Positions 48,102-56,459 of a stretch of 64,000 nucleotides of DNA are shown here, one piece after another. Under the pieces are notes generated by a model. The model ran no database searches and was not told the origin of the DNA. It saw only the letters and a program-made list of their open reading frames with translations. Numbering within the stretch: the stretch's first letter is position 1; each line of letters opens with the position of its first letter. The position numbers and the translations under genes were made by a program. Source of the stretch: a virus; the IMG/VR virus record IMGVR_UViG_3300036820_000006, positions 35,276 through 99,275 of that record; one strand, given 5' to 3'.

Positions 48102-48178
48102 TCCCCCTCTCGCGGGGCTATCACGCGATAGTAGACCGCGCCGACGCGCCGTGGCTGCAGGAACACAAATGGTCGGCC

Positions 48179-48607
48179 ATGGAGGTTAAGCGCGCGGACG
48201 GCTCGGTTAGGGATGTTTATGCAGTGCGTCATCCTAAAGGCGGACGCGCGAACCGGAGGCCGATTATTTACATGCATCGCGCGATCCTGGAACATCTAGG
48301 CCGGAATGCTTCTTATGTAGGCCATCGCGACACCAATGGGCTGAATAATCAGCGCAGCAATTTAGCCAGTTATACCAGTTCACAGATGCGGCACAAAGCA
48401 CGTAAGCGACTGGACGCAACCTCGCAGTATAAAGGCGTGTCATGGAATAGCGCGCGGGGCCGGTGGATGGCCTCGCTGCGCACTAAGCAGGCAGGCGTGT
48501 TGTTGTATGAGTATTGCGCAACCGAGTTGGAAGCGGCGCAGAGATATGATGCAGCAGCGCGGGAACATTTGGGTGAGTTTGCCAATCTTAACTTTCCTGA
48601 TGATTAG
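48179..48607 (+). CDS. HNH-AP2 homing endonuclease-like protein
   Basis: 142 aa from ATG 48179. YMHRAILEHLGRNASYVGHR, DTNGLNNQRSNLASYTSSQM (HNH core) followed by AP2-type YKGVSWNSARGRWMASLRTK, ELEAAQRYDAAAREHLGEFA, NLNF. The frame is open upstream and reads IPLSRGYHAIVDRADAPWLQ, EHKWSA, the normal N-terminus of this family, but without ATG. The true start is non-ATG or a frame disruption lies in the GC repeats at 48065-48090. Confidence 0.75.
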   Translation: MEVKRADGSVRDVYAVRHPKGGRANRRPIIYMHRAILEHLGRNASYVGHRDTNGLNNQRSNLASYTSSQMRHKARKRLDATSQYKGVSWNSARGRWMASLRTKQAGVLLYEYCATELEAAQRYDAAAREHLGEFANLNFPDD

Positions 48608-48615
48608 GAGTTGAT

Positions 48616-49053
48616 ATGAGTCAACATGAGCGAGTAGGGCAGCCAGCGCGGACAGCGCAGCCAGCGCGAGCAGGGCAGGATAACAAGCTTCATCACCTTA
48701 TGGCGGCAGCGCAAAAAGAATCCGACGCGCGCCGCGCGCAACATCTTGATGGCTTTTATGAACTACGCCTAGTGCGGTCCTCTTCCGCCTGCCCGGAGCA
48801 ATATGACTGCTTTATCGATAACGAGCAGGCTGGATACTTTCGCCTGCGTCATGGCAGGTTCCGCGTGGATTATCCCGACTGCGGCGGCCCAACCATATAT
48901 TCAGCCGATACCAAAGGTGATGGTGAGTTTGAAGAGGGCGAGCGCGCTGTTTTCTTGGCTCGGGGCCTGCAGCGGTGCATCAGCGCTTGGCGACTGGGCG
49001 CAGAGAAGTTGCTGGCGGCGGAGCAAGCGGCAGCGGCGGCCGGATTGCGCTGA
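48616..49053 (+). CDS. Hypothetical protein
   Basis: 145 aa; AGGAG before ATG. N-terminal repeat (PARTAQPARAGQ), then a beta-rich centre (YELRLVRSSSACPEQYDCFI, AGYFRLRHGRFRVDYPDCGG) and an Ala-rich helix. No family recognised. Confidence 0.5.
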   Translation: MSQHERVGQPARTAQPARAGQDNKLHHLMAAAQKESDARRAQHLDGFYELRLVRSSSACPEQYDCFIDNEQAGYFRLRHGRFRVDYPDCGGPTIYSADTKGDGEFEEGERAVFLARGLQRCISAWRLGAEKLLAAEQAAAAAGLR

Positions 49054-49112
49054 TGGATATATGGCCGCTGCAGTCGTACGCACCACCGCCGCCTAGCTAG
49101 GATTTTAACTTT

Positions 49113-49225
49113 CGTCCCGCATCGTTACTTGTTGTTGCGTTCCGTACCGCTCCGTATCGTAACGTCATGTTCCGTTCCATACTGTTCCGTATCGTGTCTC
49201 ATCGCATCGCGCCGCGCCGCATTGT
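49113..49225. repeat. Period-5 array E (23 units, YRY core)
   Basis: CGT/CGC/TGT/CAT cores step by five bases from 49113 to 49223. The pattern is the reverse complement of arrays A-D, in keeping with the opposite direction of the neighbouring genes, so the transcript sense is the same in all. Confidence 0.85.
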
Positions 49226-49229
49226 AAAG

Positions 49230-49261
49230 TTTTCCACAGGCAGGAGGGAGCAATCCCTCCT
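49230..49261. promoter_or_regulatory. DnaA-box-like site and GNRA-loop hairpin
   Basis: TTTTCCACA (49230-49238) fits the DnaA box TTWTNCACA exactly. AGGAGGGA-GCAA-TCCCTCCT (49242-49261) is a perfect 8-bp hairpin with a GCAA tetraloop. Both follow array E directly. Confidence 0.5.
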
Positions 49262-49276
49262 TTCCTGTTGCCTTAG

Positions 49277-49299
49277 AACATGGTTCCATGTACTATAAC
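49277..49299 (+). promoter_or_regulatory. Operator 2 next to a -10 box
   Basis: AACATGGTTCCATGTA (49277-49292), a palindrome almost identical to the one at 46219, immediately followed by TATAAC (49294-49299). The -35 region is poor (TTGCCT, 20-base spacer), so the promoter may need activation. Confidence 0.6.
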
Positions 49300-49375
49300 C
49301 CTATTGCGTAGCTTTACGTGGCATACCACAGCTCAGCATTTCGCGAGACCCGAGAAGAAAGGAGGCTGCACCCAC

Positions 49376-49582
49376 ATGGCGGTTTTTATGAAGAAGATCA
49401 TCAGCGCACTCGTTCGCGTCATCACGGCCGATTCCACCAAGAAGTTTGTTGCGGAATTCGTTGCTGAAGTCGCAGCTTCTGTTGTTAGCAAGCTTCTCGG
49501 CGGCATCGCCGCCCTCTCACACTTTATGCGCACTGACGCGACAAATCAGGGATCGTGCATTCTTGCCGAGGGGCTTAGCTGA
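49376..49582 (+). CDS. 68-aa amphipathic protein
   Basis: ATG 49376 with AAGGAGG ten bases upstream; the longer frame to 49280 runs through the operator. MAVFMKKIISALVRVITADS, TKKFVAEFVAEVAASVVSKL. Amphipathic helix, possibly membrane-associated. First gene behind operator 2. Confidence 0.55.
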   Translation: MAVFMKKIISALVRVITADSTKKFVAEFVAEVAASVVSKLLGGIAALSHFMRTDATNQGSCILAEGLS

Positions 49583-49755
49583 TGGCTGACCTAGCCAACG
49601 TTTATCGAATCTGGCTGCATGGTATGGCAGGCGGAGCACCATTACTGGTATGCGGTGTCATGGACATTACCATGCCCACACCAGATGAGCCTTGGTTCAC
49701 TCTCTCTCTGGTGAGGATGACGTTATGCTGTTTACTGCGCCAGAGACCTAGGTGA
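49582..49755 (+). pseudogene. Small gene with a CT-repeat frameshift
   Basis: ATG overlaps the previous stop. It reads MADLANVYRIWLHGMAGGAP ... TPDEPWFTLS and then, in frame, an unlikely LVRMTLCCLLRQRPR. Dropping one CT from the CTCTCTCT run near 49708 gives GEDDVMLFTAPET and a stop. The dinucleotide run suggests slippage, either in vivo or in sequencing. Confidence 0.45.
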
Positions 49756-49763
49756 TATGCTGC

Positions 49764-49850
49764 ATGCGCGAACCGGACCCGCAGGTTATAACGCCTCCGT
49801 CCATCTCTGAGCAGCTGGGCATACGTCATCAGCGTCTACCTGAAATATAA
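49764..49850 (+). CDS. 28-aa peptide
   Basis: ATG 49764 gives MREPDPQVITPPSISEQLGI, RHQRLPEI. Weak ribosome site (AGGTG). Included because it fills the gap before the XRE gene; may be noncoding. Confidence 0.3.
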   Translation: MREPDPQVITPPSISEQLGIRHQRLPEI

Positions 49851-49915
49851 AATCCTTTACTCATCTCCCCCTTCCGCCCTAAAGTGTTCCTCCAGAACCT
49901 CTAGGAGCTATCACC

Positions 49916-50398
49916 ATGTTCACTGCTGCTGCCGCTACGACTGTTGCTGCCACTGCCGTCACTGTTTCCACGCGATCCACGCCGCGTCTGCCAGTTGCTT
50001 CGCCCGCAACAGTAGCTGCAACTACGGCTGCACTAACGGGCTACCCATTCAAGACCCCCGTGCCGCCGATCACCGTCGATCTTGCAGTGCTGCTTGGTGA
50101 GATCGTAGTGGAAGCGCGCCATGCGCATTTCCCGCCGCTGTCGCAGCGTCAGCTTGCTGCTAAGCTAGGTGTGCCGCGCACCTATATCAGCAAGGTAGAA
50201 CACGGCAAAGCGCTCCCGCGTTTGGATACGGTGTTTCGGTTGGCTACCGCGCTGAACTTACCTGCTCCGAAGCTGATGTCACTGCTTCAGGCTAAGATTA
50301 GCCCTAGTGCTGCAGCTTCTGGCGTGCCAAGCGTGCCAAGCGCGCCGAGCGTGCCAAGCGCCATCCTCTCCGCGTCACTTCCAATCAAATCCCATTGA
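49916..50398 (+). CDS. XRE-family transcription regulator
   Basis: 160 aa; AGGAG eight bases before ATG. Helix-turn-helix at ~65-115: LSQRQLAAKLGVPRTYISKV, EHGKALPRLDTVFRLATALN. The N-terminal 50 residues are Ala/Thr-rich and the C-terminus carries a short SVPSAPSVPS repeat from a 9-bp DNA repeat. It lies downstream of operator 2, so it is a candidate for the regulator that binds both palindromes. Confidence 0.75.
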   Translation: MFTAAAATTVAATAVTVSTRSTPRLPVASPATVAATTAALTGYPFKTPVPPITVDLAVLLGEIVVEARHAHFPPLSQRQLAAKLGVPRTYISKVEHGKALPRLDTVFRLATALNLPAPKLMSLLQAKISPSAAASGVPSVPSAPSVPSAILSASLPIKSH

Positions 50399-50456
50399 CT
50401 CACAACACCTATCCGTGTACCTTTCATCTAAACTTTGAGGAGCTGGGAGGTTCCCT

Positions 50457-50891
50457 GTGCGTGCTTCGATATCATCTAGGCTTTCTGGGCCTACGCCATC
50501 TGTGTTGCGCTTTCTGGTTCTGCTTGCCATTGCTGGGGTGTGCTGCGGAACTATGCTTCCGCAAACTCCGTCATCGCCCGCAAGCGCGGCCAGCGCGCCC
50601 AGCCCGGCCGCTGCTCCGCAGCTCACTACCTCGCAGCGCGATCACATCCAAGTCGCTGTGCAGCAATGGCAGATGCTGCAACAAGCACAGCAAGAACTAA
50701 CCCAGAAGCTACAAGCGCAGGGCGCTGAGGTCAACAAACGTATCAGCGATACCCGCAAGGAACTGCATCTTGACGATACGTGGGAGTTCAACTTTCAGTC
50801 AGGTGATTTCCAGAAGAAATCTGCCGCCAAGCCGGGGAACGTCTCACCTGCTGCCGCCGCCGCGCCGAAGAGAGAGTCGCAAAAGAAATAA
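50457..50891 (+). CDS. Membrane-anchored coiled-coil protein
   Basis: 144 aa; GTG start at 50457, six bases after GGGAGG. N-terminal hydrophobic segment (SVLRFLVLLAIAGVCCGTML) acts as anchor or signal; a Pro/Ala linker and a coiled coil follow (VAVQQWQMLQQAQQELTQKL). The layout resembles i-spanin-like proteins, but the location is outside the lysis block. Function unknown. Confidence 0.5.
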   Translation: MRASISSRLSGPTPSVLRFLVLLAIAGVCCGTMLPQTPSSPASAASAPSPAAAPQLTTSQRDHIQVAVQQWQMLQQAQQELTQKLQAQGAEVNKRISDTRKELHLDDTWEFNFQSGDFQKKSAAKPGNVSPAAAAAPKRESQKK

Positions 50892-50894
50892 CTA

Positions 50895-51155
50895 ATGGCT
50901 CCCTTTAGCAAACTCGCCGCGAAGCTGCTGCCTGCGAAGTTGCCCCACTTCAGCAATCTGCTTACTGAAGCTGAGGTTTTAGCCAACCTGCGCCAAGAAA
51001 TCACCAACGCCACGCTGAAAGATGTCGCAGCGAAATATCACATTTCGGCGCAGCAGCTCTCCGATATCCTCTACGGTCGCGCTAACCTGAGCAAGCGGGC
51101 GTTAGGACTGCTTAGATATCGGCAATGGCGTTTTTATGAGAAGGTTGGGAAGTGA
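50895..51155 (+). CDS. Small helix-turn-helix protein
   Basis: 86 aa; starts three bases after the previous stop. TLKDVAAKYHISAQQLSDIL, YGRANLSKRALGLLRYRQWR is a Cro-like HTH. Probably a DNA-binding regulator or a packaging accessory. Confidence 0.6.
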   Translation: MAPFSKLAAKLLPAKLPHFSNLLTEAEVLANLRQEITNATLKDVAAKYHISAQQLSDILYGRANLSKRALGLLRYRQWRFYEKVGK

Positions 51156-51158
51156 ATC

Positions 51159-51485
51159 ATGGATAACTCACCGCTAACTCTCCTTGATATCCAACATACT
51201 CTACAAAAGTTGCAGGATAAGTTCTCGCCGGAGTCTGACACTGTGTATGTGTGTAATCTACATACCTATGACATGGTGAAGCAGGCTCTTACTATCCCAG
51301 AGCCTTCAGGATCGCACATTCGATTGGCTGCGTATGCGCATGTTCTGGCAGGCGTTGCGTCATCTACTGATTGGGATAAGCCCCTTCCAATCAACCATAT
51401 TGAGATATATCCCTCAACTTGGCTCGGCCTGTCGGATGGTGAACTTAGGCCTATTCCGCGCAGCGTGCTTATAAAGCCTATCTGA
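51159..51485 (+). CDS. Hypothetical protein
   Basis: 108 aa. LTLLDIQHTLQKLQDKFSPE, DTVYVCNLHTYDMVKQALTI, PINHIEIYPSTWLGLSDGEL. Alpha/beta mix; no family recognised. Stop overlaps the next ATG region. Confidence 0.55.
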   Translation: MDNSPLTLLDIQHTLQKLQDKFSPESDTVYVCNLHTYDMVKQALTIPEPSGSHIRLAAYAHVLAGVASSTDWDKPLPINHIEIYPSTWLGLSDGELRPIPRSVLIKPI

Positions 51486-52153
51486 TGCCCTCAGGCTTAT
51501 CCACCTTCGCCCTAGTCGCCCTTGGCCTGCTTATCGGCCTGCTCGTCGCCGCGCTTATCGTCGCAGCCGGGGCGCTCGCATATTCTGCTACCTTGCAACG
51601 CCGTGAAGCCAAGCGCACCGCCGCCGCTATCGCGCGCATCCTCACCACCAACACCTCAGCCATTAACCTGCTGCGCACAGAAGTCGTCGGCGCACTCGCC
51701 CGCATGGACGCCGACCGGCTGCATGACGCTTCAATCGGCGTGCAGCGCGGCGCGAAGCGCTTGGTGGAAGCGGTCAACATGCTATATAAAATCGCCTACA
51801 CCTCTACCACCAACGCTGAAATCGATGGCCCCCTGCCACCAGGTTTAGACGAAGAGGCGGCCGACGACGCCGCGCGTATGGGCGACCGCTTGACCGGCAC
51901 AGAAACCCCGCAGGAGCACTCGCCATGGCACTACCTTAGCGAGCAAGAGCGCCGCCAGCGCGTGAATGATTTCTTTGCACAGAAGCGCGCACAGCGCGAT
52001 CCTAATGCGCCCGCTACTACCACAATGGAAGCGCTGGCGCAGCAAGCCGACGCGATTCGTCAGTCACAGGGTTCGCTGCACACCTCAGCGCTGCCTGATC
52101 TTGATGACGAGATGGAACTCGACACCGAGCTGAACGTGCGTGGCAGCGAGTAA
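51485..52153 (+). CDS. N-terminally anchored membrane protein
   Basis: 222 aa; starts at the preceding stop. One or two hydrophobic helices (ALVALGLLIGLLVAALIVAA) then a long helical, charged cytoplasmic domain (LQRREAKRTAAAIARILTTN, YLSEQERRQRVNDFFAQKRA) and an acidic C-terminus. Function unknown. Confidence 0.55.
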   Translation: MPSGLSTFALVALGLLIGLLVAALIVAAGALAYSATLQRREAKRTAAAIARILTTNTSAINLLRTEVVGALARMDADRLHDASIGVQRGAKRLVEAVNMLYKIAYTSTTNAEIDGPLPPGLDEEAADDAARMGDRLTGTETPQEHSPWHYLSEQERRQRVNDFFAQKRAQRDPNAPATTTMEALAQQADAIRQSQGSLHTSALPDLDDEMELDTELNVRGSE

Positions 52154-52236
52154 GCGGCAGCGGCAGCGGGCGGCGAGCAGCAAGCGGCGGGAGTAAGCAT
52201 AGATAAATTTGCCCGCTGCGCTATACTGCTGCCGAG

Positions 52237-53061
52237 ATGCCCTCTTACACCAACCCACGCACCGCGCCACGCCGACCCACACATGGCAGGCGCTATCTAC
52301 CTCCCCGGTCGCAGCGCCAGAACGAACTTAGCGCTGCTGCCTCCCCCGGTGCGCCCACAGCCGCTGACCAACGCCGCTGGTACGATCACCAGCGCAACGG
52401 CATTGGCATCGCCGAACTCGCCACGCGCGAACAAGTCAAGCTTTCCACCATCGAGCGTTCACTGCAAGTAATGCGTGCTTATACCGCTACCAACTCTCAA
52501 GAGGCTACCGAGCTGGCCACGCGCGCCACGTTCCTGCGCGCCCTGCCGACAGTAGAAGATATCTTCCACCGCGCCGCTACCGCTACGCAGCCCCAGGAAC
52601 GCCGCATACTCAACCCAGACACTCAGGAAACTTTCCTCGTAGATGAGGTAGTCCCGGACATCAAAACGCAACTCTCCGGCGCGGAGATGATTCGCAAGTT
52701 CATGGAAGCGGTGCAGCCACGGCAGCCTGCGATGGCGGTAAATGTGAACGCTTCAGCTACCGCGCAATCCGCTACCTTTAACGCAGCATCCTCCGGCCAA
52801 GGTCCAATCTCTGCTGAAGCGATCATCCGCGAAATCCGGCAGCAGCGCGGGCTAGCTGCACCGCAAGAAATAGTAACGCGCATTGTTACCGCGCCTGTGA
52901 CCGAAGATGTCGATAGCGAACTGGCTGAGGATTTGGAATATCTGGAAGAAGCGGAAGCCCGCGAGCGCGATGCGCAGCAGCGGGCGGCTAGCGCGGCCAG
53001 CGCGACTGACGAAAATGCCGCCGTAGCTGACCTAGAAGAGGCTGAATATGCTGAAGAGTGA
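52237..53061 (+). CDS. Possible small terminase subunit
   Basis: 274 aa. Residues ~45-85 (RRWYDHQRNGIGIAELATRE, QVKLSTIERSLQVMRAY) form an HTH like that of TerS proteins. A helical centre and an acidic Glu-rich C-terminus follow (DSELAEDLEYLEEAEARERD). It lies upstream of the large terminase with two small genes between. Assignment rests on HTH plus position. Confidence 0.5.
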   Translation: MPSYTNPRTAPRRPTHGRRYLPPRSQRQNELSAAASPGAPTAADQRRWYDHQRNGIGIAELATREQVKLSTIERSLQVMRAYTATNSQEATELATRATFLRALPTVEDIFHRAATATQPQERRILNPDTQETFLVDEVVPDIKTQLSGAEMIRKFMEAVQPRQPAMAVNVNASATAQSATFNAASSGQGPISAEAIIREIRQQRGLAAPQEIVTRIVTAPVTEDVDSELAEDLEYLEEAEARERDAQQRAASAASATDENAAVADLEEAEYAEE

Positions 53062-53374
53062 TCTTCCAGCGAGCTGCTCAATGCATCCAACCCGGCGCAA
53101 AGCCATCTCTCAATGGGGCGTCTTCGAAGAACACGACGACGAAGGGTATCTAACCGTGCTGCATGTTATCCCGGTTCACTGTCTCGATATTGAGGATGAC
53201 GTTATTGAAATGTCTGCAGCGCACATTCTCTCTGCTGCGTGCCCCTGCCGCCCAGTCGCAGATGGCATCAATGAATCCTCCGGCGTGCCTATTCTCAACC
53301 ATCACGATCCTGAGCATCCGGGCGCGTTGAGCGATGATGAATGGTGCCGGTTAGGCGGCGCTAAAGAATGCTAA
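53048..53374 (+). CDS. Hypothetical protein
   Basis: 108 aa; AGAGG upstream, overlapping the previous gene by 14 bp. WGVFEEHDDEGYLTVLHVIP, HCLDIEDDVIEMSAAHILSA, CPCRPVADG. Acidic alpha/beta. Internal ATG 53081 is possible. No family recognised. Confidence 0.55.
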   Translation: MLKSDLPASCSMHPTRRKAISQWGVFEEHDDEGYLTVLHVIPVHCLDIEDDVIEMSAAHILSAACPCRPVADGINESSGVPILNHHDPEHPGALSDDEWCRLGGAKEC

Positions 53375-53437
53375 AATGGCGGGGATGCCTACCGTTTGCG
53401 CGGTGGCTTTTACCTAATCGCTATTGGAGAGCGACTT

Positions 53438-54184
53438 ATGACATCCCCTCGTCGAATTTTACCACCTGCAGGGATTTGTATCTGCGGTAAGCCCTACAAA
53501 CAATGCCCAATTTCTTTTGGCTTCTGCCACTGTGGTTGTGGCGGCAAGACTAAAATTTCCACGCAATATAACGCACGCGGACGTAGCAGTACTTACGCGG
53601 GACTGCCTAAAGCTTTCATTTGTGGGCATCATGGACGGATACATCCAGTAACTATGGTTGCTCCGACAGTCTGTATAGAAGGAAAGCACTATAAAACTAT
53701 CCCTCTGACTCAAGGGCAATCTGCCATTGTTAGTCATATAGATTACAAATGGCTTATGCAATGGAAGTGGTGGGCTGTAAAGACCGCCAAAGGTTACAGC
53801 GCGGTACGTGTTGTTCATACTGGGCCTAAAAAGCGATTTACGCTACGGATGCCCTCTGCAATCATGGAACATGCGCATGGCAAATTTTCCATCGATATAG
53901 ATCATGCCAATGGCAACCCCCTCGATAATCGACGTTTAAATTTACGGTTTGCCACGCGAATGCAACAGTGCCAAAATCGGGGCGTTCCCCAAGGCAATAC
54001 TAGCAAATATAAAGGCGTGCATTTGCATAGAGGTAAGTGGCTGGCCCGCATTGGGCACAATCGTCGCAGGATAACTTTAGGCTGGTTTGCCGACAGGGAA
54101 GACGCAGCTAAAGCCTATAATCAAGCCGCACTAAAGCTTCATGGACGATTTGCTAGGCTGAATGTTATATCCTGTGATACATAG
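53438..54184 (+). CDS. HNH-AP2 homing endonuclease with N-terminal zinc domain
   Basis: 248 aa from ATG 53438 (GGAGAG upstream). N-terminal Cys domain (CHCGCGGKTKISTQY ... GLPKAFICGHHGR) is shared with the protein at 29.4 kb. Then HNH (IDHANGNPLDNRRLNLRFAT, CQNRG) and AP2 (YKGVHLHRGKWLARIGHNRR, EDAAKAYNQAALKLHGRFAR). It sits directly before the large terminase, a favourite site of homing genes. Confidence 0.8.
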   Translation: MTSPRRILPPAGICICGKPYKQCPISFGFCHCGCGGKTKISTQYNARGRSSTYAGLPKAFICGHHGRIHPVTMVAPTVCIEGKHYKTIPLTQGQSAIVSHIDYKWLMQWKWWAVKTAKGYSAVRVVHTGPKKRFTLRMPSAIMEHAHGKFSIDIDHANGNPLDNRRLNLRFATRMQQCQNRGVPQGNTSKYKGVHLHRGKWLARIGHNRRRITLGWFADREDAAKAYNQAALKLHGRFARLNVISCDT

Positions 54185-54192
54185 CTGTATGA

Positions 54193-56451
54193 GTGAGCAT
54201 CTACCGTAAATCCCCGCTGCTGAACGACGCGCTCGAAGCGTTAGACCACAGGCTCGCTCTCGCAAAGCAACATTTACCCAAATCCATCTCTGAAGAACAA
54301 ACCGCTTATGCATGGACTTTACTTTCCGCGCTTGAATTGGATTTCATTCGCGAGGAATTGGATCAGTGCATCGCCAGCCGCATTTATTATCTTGAAACCT
54401 ATCACTGCATTATTCCTGAGTCAGGCCAGATAAAGACACTTGCGGGCTTGTGGGATCACCAGCTCCAAGTTGAAGAGGCACTGGAGAAGGAAATCCAAGA
54501 GACTGGGCAGGGTAAGATTATCGTGCTCAAGCCTCGCCAAGCGGGGATCACAGAATACGCTACTGGCGTAATGTGCTGGCGGACTTTCTTTCTTCCTTAT
54601 GCATATACTATCTCTGTGGCGCAGGACCCTAGTGTTGCCGCTCATATTCAGCGCAAAGTAAATGGTGCTTACGATCACCTGCCGTGGTGGATGCGGCCTG
54701 AGCGCCAATATCATAATAAAGGTGAATATATTGAATACAACCGTAAAGCTCTGGATGAACGTTCTACCGATCCGGGCTTAGGTTCAGTCTACGTTACTAC
54801 TCATGCTGCGCGTGATACGGGCGTGGCTATCGGGAAAACTGTACGCAGCGCTCACTTCTCGGAAGTTTCGCGTTGGCCAAGCGGTGAAATTTATACCGCT
54901 GACATCGAGCCGTCGATGAACGCCTCTGATACAGTAGCTATCTGTGAGTCTACTGCGTTAGGAACCGGAAATTTTTTCCATCGTCTGTGGCAGGAAGCAG
55001 AAGCAGGAGACTCGGACTGGACCCCGGTATTCCTGCCGGTATACCGCGCGAAGAAATTCTCTCTCCCAATCAAACCCGCACAGCAACCTTTTACGCTTAC
55101 TGAAGCTGAGCAAGCTATCAGAGAGCGCGTTCAGCTAGAGGAAGGATTCCAAGTTGCGGATGAATTCTTCAACTGGCGGCGCAAGCGGGTAAAATCTGCT
55201 ATTGCGCGCACTGGTTATCCTTATGCGCATTACGAATCATACCCACTAACTGCGCGCGAAGCGTTTCAATCTTCCGGCTACTCAGTGTTTCCGCGCCACA
55301 AGCTTGATGAGATGGCACAGACGGAAATCCGTCGTCCGGTTTGGGTGGGCGAGATCGCTTATCAAGGTTTGAACGCTGCGCCGAAACTCTTACTCAATAA
55401 CATGCTCAGCCCTGACGGTAGCGGATATCTTGATATCCGATTAGAACGGCGCGAACACACCAACCGGTTATATCTGTGGGAGCTGCCCGACCCTAGGTTC
55501 AAATATTACATTGGATCAGATATTGCAGATGGCAACGGTGGAGATTTCTCAGTAGCTGAAATCTTCCGCGCGGGCACCGTACGCGAACCCGATGTGCAAG
55601 TCGGCGAGTGGGTGGGCTGGGAGCAGCCGGTAGCATTCGCGCGCGTCTTATATGCGCTGGGCACCTATTACAACCGCTGCGAGATCGCAGTCGAGTACGC
55701 TAAAGAAGGCATGACCACTGCTAATTATCTGATGAACGATATGGAGTATCCGAATCTCTACCGCCCGCGAGCCAGAGACCGCATCAAAGCCACTTTCGCT
55801 AGCTTTATGCACTGGCAGACTACCTCGCGCACGAAACCGCTGCTCGTGACCACGATGAACGAGGCGTTGCTAGAAGGTACAGTTATCATCCGCTCGCAAT
55901 ATCTGCTGGATGAGATGTATGCGTTCTCGCGGGACGGCTCAGGATATTCGGGATTGAACTCGCATGATGATTCAGTAATGGCCGGAGCAATTTGTGTGTT
56001 CTGCCTGCGCGAAACTTTACCTGAGATGCGGCCGATGACCGGCCAGGCGGAGGACGGGAAAAATCTCACTCCCACCGCTGGGGCGCGCGCTACGGGCGGC
56101 GCTGTCATTTATGGCTTATATGACCAGTTTATGCGCCTGCTGAAGCAAACGCGCAACCTGCAGGAGGCTGAGCGCTTGGCCGCTGAGCATTCATGGCATA
56201 TCAAACCTATTCGCGTGACGAAAGCGAACACCGCGTTCTCACCTATCCATCATGGATCAGGTTTAGAGGGTAGGATGTATCGCGAATATGGAGTTGACCC
56301 ATGGGGGATCACGCCGACAGCGGTTAGCTTGTTCAGAGAAGCATCGCAGGGTAGAGGCGCACAGCCGCCGCTGAGCGGGCGCGAGGGTTTGACGGCTGAG
56401 GAGATGAATGAGCAGTTGATGGCTGGAGTTTCTGAAACCGACTGGGATTAG
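54193..56451 (+). CDS. terL: Large terminase subunit (DNA packaging ATPase/nuclease)
   Basis: 752 aa; GTG start at 54193. ATPase: variant Walker A LKPRQAGITEYATG (~111), RSAHFSEVSRWP (Walker B region), then AICESTALGTGNFFH (coupling motif region). Nuclease: KYYIGSDIADGNGGDFSVAE (first Asp), AVEYAKEGMTTANYLM, and LNSHDDSVMAGAICVF (last Asp pair). It is longer than many TerL proteins because of a C-terminal ~120-residue extension. It drives DNA packaging through the portal. Confidence 0.88.
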   Translation: MSIYRKSPLLNDALEALDHRLALAKQHLPKSISEEQTAYAWTLLSALELDFIREELDQCIASRIYYLETYHCIIPESGQIKTLAGLWDHQLQVEEALEKEIQETGQGKIIVLKPRQAGITEYATGVMCWRTFFLPYAYTISVAQDPSVAAHIQRKVNGAYDHLPWWMRPERQYHNKGEYIEYNRKALDERSTDPGLGSVYVTTHAARDTGVAIGKTVRSAHFSEVSRWPSGEIYTADIEPSMNASDTVAICESTALGTGNFFHRLWQEAEAGDSDWTPVFLPVYRAKKFSLPIKPAQQPFTLTEAEQAIRERVQLEEGFQVADEFFNWRRKRVKSAIARTGYPYAHYESYPLTAREAFQSSGYSVFPRHKLDEMAQTEIRRPVWVGEIAYQGLNAAPKLLLNNMLSPDGSGYLDIRLERREHTNRLYLWELPDPRFKYYIGSDIADGNGGDFSVAEIFRAGTVREPDVQVGEWVGWEQPVAFARVLYALGTYYNRCEIAVEYAKEGMTTANYLMNDMEYPNLYRPRARDRIKATFASFMHWQTTSRTKPLLVTTMNEALLEGTVIIRSQYLLDEMYAFSRDGSGYSGLNSHDDSVMAGAICVFCLRETLPEMRPMTGQAEDGKNLTPTAGARATGGAVIYGLYDQFMRLLKQTRNLQEAERLAAEHSWHIKPIRVTKANTAFSPIHHGSGLEGRMYREYGVDPWGITPTAVSLFREASQGRGAQPPLSGREGLTAEEMNEQLMAGVSETDWD

Positions 56452-56459
56452 TTAGAAAA

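Noticed and set aside
49602-49829. Leftward ORF opposite the small genes after operator 2
   Set aside because: No ribosome site; antisense to better-supported frames.
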